From CAZLXG01 sp964563585 (GTDB lineage: Bacteria > Bacteroidota > Bacteroidia > Flavobacteriales > Flavobacteriaceae), in the NCBI GenBank assembly GCA_964563585.1, contig CAZLXG010000046.1, forward strand, positions 1 through 17,689: a DNA stretch of 17,689 nucleotides, given 5' to 3'. Position 1 is the stretch's first letter, and the number at the start of each line of letters is the position of its first letter. A program made the position numbers and the translations under genes. Below are positions 6,566-12,753 of the stretch, piece after piece. The notes below the pieces were generated by a model. The model saw nothing but the letters and a program-made list of their open reading frames with translations, ran no database searches and was not told where the DNA came from.

Positions 6566-9265
6566 ATGAAAATCAAAATAACATTATTATTCCTATTAAT
6601 CGCAAGCTCAACATTTGCTCAAATTAAATTAGAAGGTGTTGTAAAAGATAGTATCGGTGACCCATTAGAGCTTGCTAACGTGGTTGCTATAAATCAAGAA
6701 ACAAAAACTTTAGATTCATATGGTATCACAAATAGCGATGGTTATTATAAACTTAGCTTAAAAAAGAACGTTTCGTATATGCTTCAAGTAAGTTATATAG
6801 GTATGAAAACAGGTGAAGAACTTTTAAATACTAAAGAAGCTAATGTTGTTAAAAATTTCACACTAATTGTAGACAATACTTTAGATGAAATTGAATTAAT
6901 TTACGAAATGCCCGTAGTTATTAAAGGAGACACCTTAATTTATAATGCCGATTCGTTTAAAAATGAAACTGATAAAAAACTTGAAGATGTCTTAAATAAA
7001 TTACCAGGCGTTGAAGTAAACGACGAAGGTGAAATTCAAGTTGAAGGTAAAACTGTAAATAAAATAATGGTTGAAGGCAAAGATTTTTTTGATGGCGATA
7101 CAAAATTGGCGGTCAAAAATATTCCTGCGGATGCGTTAGATAAAATAGAAATACTGAAAAATTATGACGATGTTGGGCAACTAAGAAGTGTGCGTAATAA
7201 CGAAGATAATATTGCAATAAATATTAAACTAAAAGAAGGGAAAAAGAATTTTTGGTTTGGTGAGGTTACTGCGGGAATGGGAGGCGACGAGCGTTATTTA
7301 ATACATCCTAAATTGTTTTATTATAATCCTAAATACAGCATTAATATTATAACCGATTTTAATAATATTGGTGAAATACCGTTTACAAGACGCGATTATT
7401 TTAATTTTTCTGGTGGTTTTAGAGGTGTAAATCGAAATAGTGGTACCAGTTTTAATGTAGCTTCTAGCGATATAGGTTTTTTAACCATGCGTAATAATCA
7501 AGCAAAGGCAATCGATACAAAATTTGGAGCAGCTAATTTTAGTTATTCCCCAAAAAAAACATGGACTTTAAGTGGGTTTGCTATTTATTCTGGTAATAAG
7601 ACTGAAATGCAAGAAAACAGTATACGAGAATATGTGCAATCAGATACAGGAAATTCGCCACAAGGCACAGAAACAACAACTAGTAATACGCATCAAAAAA
7701 CCGATTTGGGCTTATTTAAACTTAGTTCTAGCTATAAACCAAATAGCAATAATCATTTAGATTATGATTTGTTTGGGCGTATTTCAAAACAAAACGAATA
7801 TAAAGATTTCTTTTCGTCTGTTTTACAGAATATAGATGAGAAACAAGAACAAAATCCATATAGCATAAACCAAAATTTAAACTATTATTATACGCTAAAT
7901 GATAAAAATATTTTTGCTTTAGAAGTACAGTATTTATTGCAAGACGAAGACCCATTTTATAATGCCGCTTTAGAGAAAACTGCCGAATTTCAATTTTCTC
8001 AAATTTTAGGGTTAGATGAAAATCAATTAGGGTATAATGTAGTGCAAGACAAACGTATAAAAACAAATAAACTAGATGCAAAATTAGATTATTGGTATGT
8101 GCTTAATCAAAAAAGTAATATCAATTTTACGTTGGGGACTCTGTTAAGTACACAGCGATTTAATTCAGAAATTTATCAAATTCTAGATACCAAAAACATT
8201 TTTCAACTTAATAATCCGCAAGACGCAGTTTTAAATAATATAAAATATAATTTAAGTGATGTGTATTTAGGATTTCATTATCGCTTAAAAGTTGGAATAT
8301 TTACATTTACACCAGGTTTTTCGGCACATTCTTATACAACAAAAAACACACAGTTTAATGCTGGAACAAAAAATAGTTTCGCCCGTGTTTTACCAGATTT
8401 TAATACTAGAATTCAATTAAAAAAGAGTGAAACCATAAATTTAAATTATCGTATGCAAACCAGTTTTACAAATGTAAATCAGTTAGCAGAAGCTTTGGTT
8501 TTTAATAATTATAACTCACTATTTCAAGGAAATAAAGATTTAGAAAACTCGCTATCACATAATTTAAACTTAAACTATTTTAGTTTCAATATGTTTAATT
8601 ATACTAATGTGTTTGCGTCTATAAATTATAATAAACGTATTGATCAAATACGTTCGCAATCGGTATTTTTGCCAAATACAACAAATAGAATTTCAACACC
8701 ATTTAATTCAAATTTTGCCGACGAATCTGTAAGTGCTAATGGACGTTTCGGAAAAACATTAGGAAAAATAAAAGTATCATTAGGCGGTAATTTTACACTT
8801 TCAAAATTTAATCAATTTGTAAATAATGAACAAAGTGTAAACAAGTCGTTTACCCAATCGTATAATACACGAATAAGTACCAATTTTAGAAAAGCACCAA
8901 ATGTAGAAATAGGGTATAATTTAAGTGTAAACGATTATAATCAAGGTAATGGCAGCTCAAAATTTTATACCCATAGTCCGTTTATAAATGTAGATGCTTA
9001 TTTTCTAAAAAGCTTTATTTTTAGAGCAGATTATTCGCATTACAACTACAAAAACGAAACGGAAACACTTAACGAATACAGTTTTTTAGATGCCAGTTTA
9101 TCCTATCAAAAAAAGGACAGCAAGTGGGAATACAAATTGGGGGCAACTAATTTATTAAATACAAAATCGCTAAATCAAGATAATACAAATAGCCTATACA
9201 CAAGTACCAGCGAGTATTTTATTCAGCCAAGGTATGTGGTGTTTAGTTTAAAGTACGATTTGTAA
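6566..9265 (+). CDS. TonB-dependent receptor-like outer membrane beta-barrel protein
   Basis: I chose the start at 6566 because it begins directly with a signal peptide (MKIKITLLFLLIASSTFA-Q). The upstream ATG at 6485 would overlap the previous gene and bury that signal. The 899-residue protein then shows a CarboxypepD_reg-like domain (about 20-105: EGVVKDSIGDPLELANVV, SDGYYKLSL) and a TonB plug-like domain (about 125-215, with LEDVLNKLPGVEV, NKIMVEGKDFF and ADALDKIEILKNYDDVG). A long beta-rich region full of aromatic strands follows, ending in FSLKYDL with an aromatic near the C-terminus, as expected for barrel insertion. This matches the Bacteroidota outer membrane beta-barrel family (OMP_b-brl_3 type). 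Substrate is unknown. No SusD-like partner gene is present; the GLPGLI pair upstream occupies that position. Confidence 0.88.
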   Translation: MKIKITLLFLLIASSTFAQIKLEGVVKDSIGDPLELANVVAINQETKTLDSYGITNSDGYYKLSLKKNVSYMLQVSYIGMKTGEELLNTKEANVVKNFTLIVDNTLDEIELIYEMPVVIKGDTLIYNADSFKNETDKKLEDVLNKLPGVEVNDEGEIQVEGKTVNKIMVEGKDFFDGDTKLAVKNIPADALDKIEILKNYDDVGQLRSVRNNEDNIAINIKLKEGKKNFWFGEVTAGMGGDERYLIHPKLFYYNPKYSINIITDFNNIGEIPFTRRDYFNFSGGFRGVNRNSGTSFNVASSDIGFLTMRNNQAKAIDTKFGAANFSYSPKKTWTLSGFAIYSGNKTEMQENSIREYVQSDTGNSPQGTETTTSNTHQKTDLGLFKLSSSYKPNSNNHLDYDLFGRISKQNEYKDFFSSVLQNIDEKQEQNPYSINQNLNYYYTLNDKNIFALEVQYLLQDEDPFYNAALEKTAEFQFSQILGLDENQLGYNVVQDKRIKTNKLDAKLDYWYVLNQKSNINFTLGTLLSTQRFNSEIYQILDTKNIFQLNNPQDAVLNNIKYNLSDVYLGFHYRLKVGIFTFTPGFSAHSYTTKNTQFNAGTKNSFARVLPDFNTRIQLKKSETINLNYRMQTSFTNVNQLAEALVFNNYNSLFQGNKDLENSLSHNLNLNYFSFNMFNYTNVFASINYNKRIDQIRSQSVFLPNTTNRISTPFNSNFADESVSANGRFGKTLGKIKVSLGGNFTLSKFNQFVNNEQSVNKSFTQSYNTRISTNFRKAPNVEIGYNLSVNDYNQGNGSSKFYTHSPFINVDAYFLKSFIFRADYSHYNYKNETETLNEYSFLDASLSYQKKDSKWEYKLGATNLLNTKSLNQDNTNSLYTSTSEYFIQPRYVVFSLKYDL

Positions 9266-9283
9266 GTTAGTCACTTGGGTGTT

Positions 9284-9318
9284 ACCTTTTGGTGAAAAAC
9301 CAAAAGGTTGCGTTTTTT
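9284..9318 (+). terminator. Rho-independent terminator after the outer membrane protein gene
   Basis: ACCTTTTGGT (9284-9293) and ACCAAAAGGT (9299-9308) form a perfect 10-bp stem with loop GAAAA, followed by six T at 9313-9318. It ends the plus-strand GLPGLI operon. The opposite strand lacks a T-run, so it is not an obvious terminator for metK, which converges on it. Confidence 0.85.
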
Positions 9319-9333
9319 GTTTATAAGTTGAGT

Positions 9334-10587
9334 TTAAAGCTGAAATGCTGCTTTTACTTTATCTACATAATCTAGCTTTTCCCAAGTAAATAGTTCTACA
9401 TTAAGTGTTATAGATTCACCATTTGGTTGAGTAAATGTTTTTGTAACGGTTTCGTTTTCACGTCCCATATGTCCGTAAGCAGCAGTTTCACTATATATTG
9501 GTGAACGCAATTTTAAACGTTCTTCAATCGCGAACGGGCGCATATCAAACAGTTTAGAAACTTTTTCAGCAATTTCTCCGTCGGTCATATTAAACGAACA
9601 CGTGCCATATGTATCAACAAAAATAGCCATAGGTTCTACAACTCCAATGGCATAACTTACTTGCACTAAAATTTCGTCAGCAACACCAGCAGCAACTAAG
9701 TTTTTAGCAATATGTCTAGTTGCATAAGCTGCGCTTCTATCAACTTTACTTGGGTCTTTTCCAGAAAAAGCACCACCACCGTGTGCACCTTTCCCGCCAT
9801 AAGTATCCACAATAATTTTTCGTCCTGTTAAGCCTGTATCTCCATGCGGTCCACCAATCACAAATTTCCCTGTTGGATTGATATGATACGTAATATTGTT
9901 ATCAAATAATACTTGTATTGGTTGCGGTAATTTTGCAACGACTCTTGGTATTAAAATGTCAACAATGTCTTTTCTTATTTTTGCTAACATGGTTTCGTCT
10001 TCATCAAAATCGTCATGTTGTGTAGAAACTACAATAGCATCAATACGTTGCGGGACATTATCATCGCTATATTCAATTGTTACCTGACTTTTAGAATCGG
10101 GTCTTAAATATGGAATGTCTTTATTTTCTCTCCGTAAATCAGCAAGTTCTTTTAAAATTCTATGTGATAAATCTAAAGCTAAAGGCATGAAGTTTTCGGT
10201 TTCGTTGGTTGCATAACCAAACATCATACCTTGGTCTCCAGCGCCTTGTTGCTCTTTGCTATCTCTATCTACACCGCGATTTATATCGTCTGATTGTTCA
10301 TGAATTGCAGATAATACCCCACAAGAACTACCATCAAACATATACTCGCCTTTGGTATAACCAATTTTATTTATGGTGTCTCTTGCGATTTTTTGAACAT
10401 CTAAATAAGTTGATGATTTTACTTCTCCTGCAAGTATAACTTGCCCTGTAGTGACTAGAGTTTCGCAAGCTACTTTAGAATCTTTATCAAACGCTAAAAA
10501 ATTATCTATTAAAGCATCACTAATTTGGTCTGCTACTTTATCTGGGTGTCCTTCCGAAACACTTTCCGAAGTGAATAAATATGCCAT
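9334..10587 (-). CDS. metK: S-adenosylmethionine synthetase
   Basis: The enzyme makes S-adenosylmethionine from methionine and ATP in the cytoplasm. The 417-residue protein is slightly longer than the E. coli enzyme and is complete. Signature motifs are GHPDK (13-17), GAGDQGMMFGY in the N-terminal third, HINPTGKFVIGGPHGDTGLTGRK, and the glycine-rich GGGAFSGKDPSKVDRSAAY that forms the phosphate-binding P-loop. The start at 10587 gives MAYLFTSESVSEGHPDK, the normal family N-terminus. There is no Shine-Dalgarno sequence, only A-rich DNA. The gene is preceded by a SAM-II-like riboswitch and a short upstream ORF that ends 11 nt before the start codon, implying feedback control by its own product. 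It converges on the outer membrane protein gene. Confidence 0.98.
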   Translation of the reverse strand: MAYLFTSESVSEGHPDKVADQISDALIDNFLAFDKDSKVACETLVTTGQVILAGEVKSSTYLDVQKIARDTINKIGYTKGEYMFDGSSCGVLSAIHEQSDDINRGVDRDSKEQQGAGDQGMMFGYATNETENFMPLALDLSHRILKELADLRRENKDIPYLRPDSKSQVTIEYSDDNVPQRIDAIVVSTQHDDFDEDETMLAKIRKDIVDILIPRVVAKLPQPIQVLFDNNITYHINPTGKFVIGGPHGDTGLTGRKIIVDTYGGKGAHGGGAFSGKDPSKVDRSAAYATRHIAKNLVAAGVADEILVQVSYAIGVVEPMAIFVDTYGTCSFNMTDGEIAEKVSKLFDMRPFAIEERLKLRSPIYSETAAYGHMGRENETVTKTFTQPNGESITLNVELFTWEKLDYVDKVKAAFQL

Positions 10588-10598
10588 ATACTTTTATT

Positions 10599-10649
10599 TT
10601 ATAAGGATTTGACGAGAGCGTCGAAGGAAGTTTGCACTGCCTTTAGCAT
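10599..10649 (-). CDS. Possible 16-codon upstream ORF inside the metK leader
   Basis: On the minus strand an ATG at 10649-10647 opens MLKAVQTSFDALVKSL and stops at 10599, 11 nt before metK. The G of its ATG is the first base of GCTAAAGG, the conserved 3' strand of the SAM-II aptamer, so SAM binding would be expected to hide the start. The close stop would allow coupling to metK. Codons ending in C (TTC, GAC, CTC, GTC, TCC) are unlike the AT-rich neighbours, so it may not be selected as a peptide. Coding status is unproven. Confidence 0.35.
   Translation of the reverse strand: MLKAVQTSFDALVKSL
10605..10613 (-). promoter_or_regulatory. Segment complementary to the SAM-II aptamer core
   Basis: The transcript reads GTCAAATCC here, perfectly complementary over 9 nt to GGATTTGAC in the aptamer loop (10702-10694). 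Pairing would break the aptamer, so this is a candidate switching strand. It can alternatively contribute to a small hairpin GACG-CTCT-CGTC with the sequence just upstream. Confidence 0.45.
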
Positions 10650-10711
10650 TTTTATTTTTCACTAAATAAATTAGTGAAAAGAGGTTGCAATCAGTCAAAT
10701 CCGTCCTCTTT
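10640..10711 (-). ncRNA. SAM-II-type riboswitch in the metK leader
   Basis: Read on the minus strand, a 7-bp stem AAAGAGG (10711-10705) with CCTCTTT (10684-10678) encloses a 20-nt loop containing GGATTTGACTGATTGCAA. Further 3' is the conserved pseudoknot strand GCTAAAGG (10647-10640). The elements GATTT, TTGCAA directly before the 3' stem strand, and GCTAAA are those of the SAM-II aptamer known from Alphaproteobacteria and Bacteroidota. Unlike the minimal form, a perfect 10-bp hairpin (TTTTCACTAA / TTAGTGAAAA, 10680-10656) is inserted between stem and pseudoknot strand. It lies just after a -7 promoter element and before metK, fitting feedback repression by SAM. Confidence 0.85.
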
Positions 10712-10725
10712 ATTATTTCTAGTAG

Positions 10726-10733
10726 CAAAAGTA
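10726..10733 (-). promoter_or_regulatory. Promoter -7 element of metK
   Basis: The minus strand reads TACTTTTG, a perfect TAnnTTTG match and identical to the element upstream of the sensor-kinase operon. It predicts a transcription start about 8 nt before the first riboswitch stem, so the aptamer would be at the very 5' end of the message. No clear -33 TTG is seen. Confidence 0.55.
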
Positions 10734-10993
10734 AAAAAATTAAAGGAATAGTGAATCTATTTTTACTTTTTTAAACATCAAATTAACGTTTCATAGCTTT
10801 TGTAAAAGTCAATGAGTTTTTTATGCAATATTTTAATTAATTTGAACATCATAAAAATAATGATTTAAAACATTTATAATCAAATAGTTATATATAATTT
10901 ATATACAATGAATTTAACCGTAATAAATATTGAAAATTGAATATAAAAATGAAATAATATAATTTCGAAAGCTTAATTTAGTTGCTACTTTAA
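10734..10993. other. AT-rich leader/promoter region of the ilv operon
   Basis: No full-size gene is present. The region should hold the ilvD promoter, but I see no convincing -33/-7 pair; near-matches are TACTTTTT at 10764-10771 and TTAATTTG at 10837-10844. A very short ORF at 10908-10940 is described separately. I see no GC-rich hairpin with a T-run, so a classical transcription attenuator is not evident. Confidence 0.5.
10908..10940 (+). CDS. Possible leader peptide, 10 codons rich in Leu/Val/Ile
   Basis: An ATG opens MNLTVINIEN before TGA. Four of ten residues are branched-chain amino acids, and a threonine (an isoleucine precursor) is also present. It ends 81 nt before the ilvD start. 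Its position before the branched-chain operon makes a leader role plausible, but such a short ORF in AT-rich DNA may be chance. Confidence 0.2.
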   Translation: MNLTVINIEN

Positions 10994-11038
10994 ATGAAGT
11001 ATAAATTACTTGTAATAAACAATGAACAAACTCAATAA
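10994..11038 (+). CDS. Possible overlapping leader ORF with a Leu-Leu-Val-Ile codon run
   Basis: An ATG opens MKYKLLVINNEQTQ and stops at 11036-11038, overlapping the first 17 bases of ilvD in another frame. Codons TTA-CTT-GTA-ATA (11006-11017), one for each end product of the pathway with Leu twice, sit 4 nt before the ilvD ATG. A ribosome slowed there would cover the ilvD start; one that finishes would stop 11 nt beyond that start codon. Conservation is needed before calling it real. Confidence 0.25.
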   Translation: MKYKLLVINNEQTQ

Positions 11039-12701
11039 ATATAGTAAAGCTGTAACACAAGACCCAACCCAACCTGCAGCACAAGCCATGTTGCATGCAA
11101 TTGGACTTACAAAAGAAGATTTTAAGAAACCTTTGGTAGGAATCGCAAGTACAGGTTACGAAGGCAACCCATGTAATATGCACCTTAACGATTTGGCTAA
11201 ATTAGTTAAAGAAGGGACTTTAAATAAAGACGTAATTGGGCTAATATTTAACACTATTGGTGTAAGTGATGGTATTTCTATGGGAACACCCGGAATGCGA
11301 TATTCGTTGCCATCGCGTGATGTGATTGCAGATTCTATGGAAACTGTGGTGCAAGCGATGAGTTATGATGGGTTGATTACAGTTGTTGGCTGCGATAAAA
11401 ATATGCCAGGAGCTTTAATAGCAATGATTAGAGTTGATAAGCCATCTATTTTAGTTTATGGAGGAACAATTGATTCGGGTTGCCATAATGGAAAAAAATT
11501 AGATGTTGTTTCTGCTTTTGAAGCTTGGGGAAGTAAAGTCGCAGGCAAAATGACAGAAACTGAGTATCAACATATTGTTGAAAAAGCATGTCCAGGAGCT
11601 GGAGCTTGCGGTGGTATGTATACAGCAAATACAATGGCTTCTGCAATTGAAGCTTTGGGAATGACATTGCCTTTCAATTCATCAAACCCAGCAACAGGAG
11701 AAGAGAAAAAAACAGATGCTGTAAAAGCTGGTGAAGCAATGCGATTACTTCTTGAAAAAGATATAAAACCATCCGATGTTATTACTCGAAAATCATTAGA
11801 AAATGCGATTCGATTAGTAACTATTTTAGGAGGTTCAACCAATGCAGTATTGCACTTTTTAGCAATTGCTAGAGCAGCCCAAATAGATTTTACATTAAAA
11901 GATTTTCAAAAAATTAGTGATACCACACCATTTTTAGCAGATTTAAAACCTAGTGGAAAATATTTAATGGAAGATGTACATGCGGTTGGTGGTATTCCTG
12001 CAGTTTTAAAATATCTTTTGAAAAAAGAATTACTACACGGTGATTGTTTAACAGTAACAGGAAAAACATTAGCAGAAAATTTATTAGATGTTAATGATTT
12101 AGCTGAAGGACAAGATGTGATTAAACCAATAGAAAATCCGATTAAAATTTCTGGGCATTTGCGTATGCTTTATGGCAATTTAGCAGAAGAAGGAAGTGTT
12201 GCGAAAATTACAGGAAAAGAAGGTTTGAGTTTTATTGGAAAAGCTAAAGTTTTTGAAGGTGAATATGCTGCAAATGATGGTATTCGTGATGGATTGGTAG
12301 AAAAAGGAGATGTCGTTGTCATTAGATATGAAGGCCCAAAAGGAGGTCCGGGTATGCCAGAAATGTTAAAACCTACTGCTGCTATTATGGGTGCAGGTTT
12401 AGGAAAAGATGTGGCTTTAATTACAGATGGACGTTTCTCTGGAGGAACACATGGTTTTGTGGTTGGACACATAACACCAGAAGCACAAGAAGGCGGGACA
12501 ATTGCTTTTGTAAAAGATGGAGATATGATTACTATTGATGCTGAAACAAATAGTATTTCGCTTGAAGTTTCAGAAGAAGAATTACAAAAAAGAAGACAAA
12601 ATTGGGTACAACCAGAATTAAAATTTAATCGTGGTGTGCTATATAAATATGCAAAAACAGTGTCATCAGCATCTAAAGGATGTGTAACAGACGAGTTTTA
12701 G
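11022..12701 (+). CDS. ilvD: Dihydroxy-acid dehydratase
   Basis: This enzyme dehydrates 2,3-dihydroxy-isovalerate and -methylvalerate to the 2-keto acids in valine and isoleucine synthesis. The 559-residue length is usual for the IlvD/Edd family. Three cysteines at family cluster positions are present: C51 (in GNPCNMHL), C124 (in GCDKNMPG) and C196 (in GAGACGGMY), consistent with a [2Fe-2S] cluster. The metal-site D83 (VSDG) and D125, and the lysine that is carboxylated in homologues (K126), are also kept. The C-terminal domain shows GPKGGPGMPEM and TDGRFSGGTHGFVVGH with the catalytic serine. It is first in the ilv operon, followed after a hairpin-bearing 52-base gap by ilvB. Regulation may involve the short leader ORFs upstream. 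Confidence 0.97.
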   Translation: MNKLNKYSKAVTQDPTQPAAQAMLHAIGLTKEDFKKPLVGIASTGYEGNPCNMHLNDLAKLVKEGTLNKDVIGLIFNTIGVSDGISMGTPGMRYSLPSRDVIADSMETVVQAMSYDGLITVVGCDKNMPGALIAMIRVDKPSILVYGGTIDSGCHNGKKLDVVSAFEAWGSKVAGKMTETEYQHIVEKACPGAGACGGMYTANTMASAIEALGMTLPFNSSNPATGEEKKTDAVKAGEAMRLLLEKDIKPSDVITRKSLENAIRLVTILGGSTNAVLHFLAIARAAQIDFTLKDFQKISDTTPFLADLKPSGKYLMEDVHAVGGIPAVLKYLLKKELLHGDCLTVTGKTLAENLLDVNDLAEGQDVIKPIENPIKISGHLRMLYGNLAEEGSVAKITGKEGLSFIGKAKVFEGEYAANDGIRDGLVEKGDVVVIRYEGPKGGPGMPEMLKPTAAIMGAGLGKDVALITDGRFSGGTHGFVVGHITPEAQEGGTIAFVKDGDMITIDAETNSISLEVSEEELQKRRQNWVQPELKFNRGVLYKYAKTVSSASKGCVTDEF

Positions 12702-12714
12702 GAAATATATGTTC

Positions 12715-12747
12715 ATTTCCGCTTTTGCGGAAATCTCAAAAATGAGA
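12715..12747. repeat. Twin hairpins between ilvD and ilvB
   Basis: ATTTCCGC (12715-12722), TTTT, GCGGAAAT (12727-12734) is a perfect 8-bp stem. It is followed directly by TCTCA-AAAA-TGAGA (12734-12747). The first resembles a dispersed CATTTCCGC...GCGGAAATC repeat type recalled from other genomes. GGAAAT at 12701-12706 can also pair with ATTTCC at 12715-12720, giving an alternative fold. There is no T-run, so it is not a terminator. Confidence 0.6.
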
Positions 12748-12753
12748 AATAAT

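Noticed and set aside
7728..8081. 117-codon open frame antisense to the outer membrane protein gene
   Set aside because: No start context or domain; the Tyr/Leu-rich composition is what reverse reading of the barrel codons gives.
9896..10439. Open frames on the plus strand opposite metK
   Set aside because: They lie wholly within a strongly recognised gene, have no recognisable domains, and are shadows of metK codon use.
10860..11021. Classical transcription attenuator before ilvD
   Set aside because: No GC-rich hairpin with a T-run is present; only short A/T-rich stems such as AAGTA-TAAAT-TACTT (10997-11011) can be drawn.
11446..12472. Minus-strand open frames inside ilvD
   Set aside because: They are antisense shadows of a complete, family-typical dehydratase gene; their residues mirror its codons.
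12709..12753. N-terminal extension of ilvB from the ATG at 12709 (MFISAFAEIS...)
   Set aside because: It would be encoded by the twin hairpins, matches no part of the acetolactate synthase family, and a better placed in-frame ATG exists at 12754.
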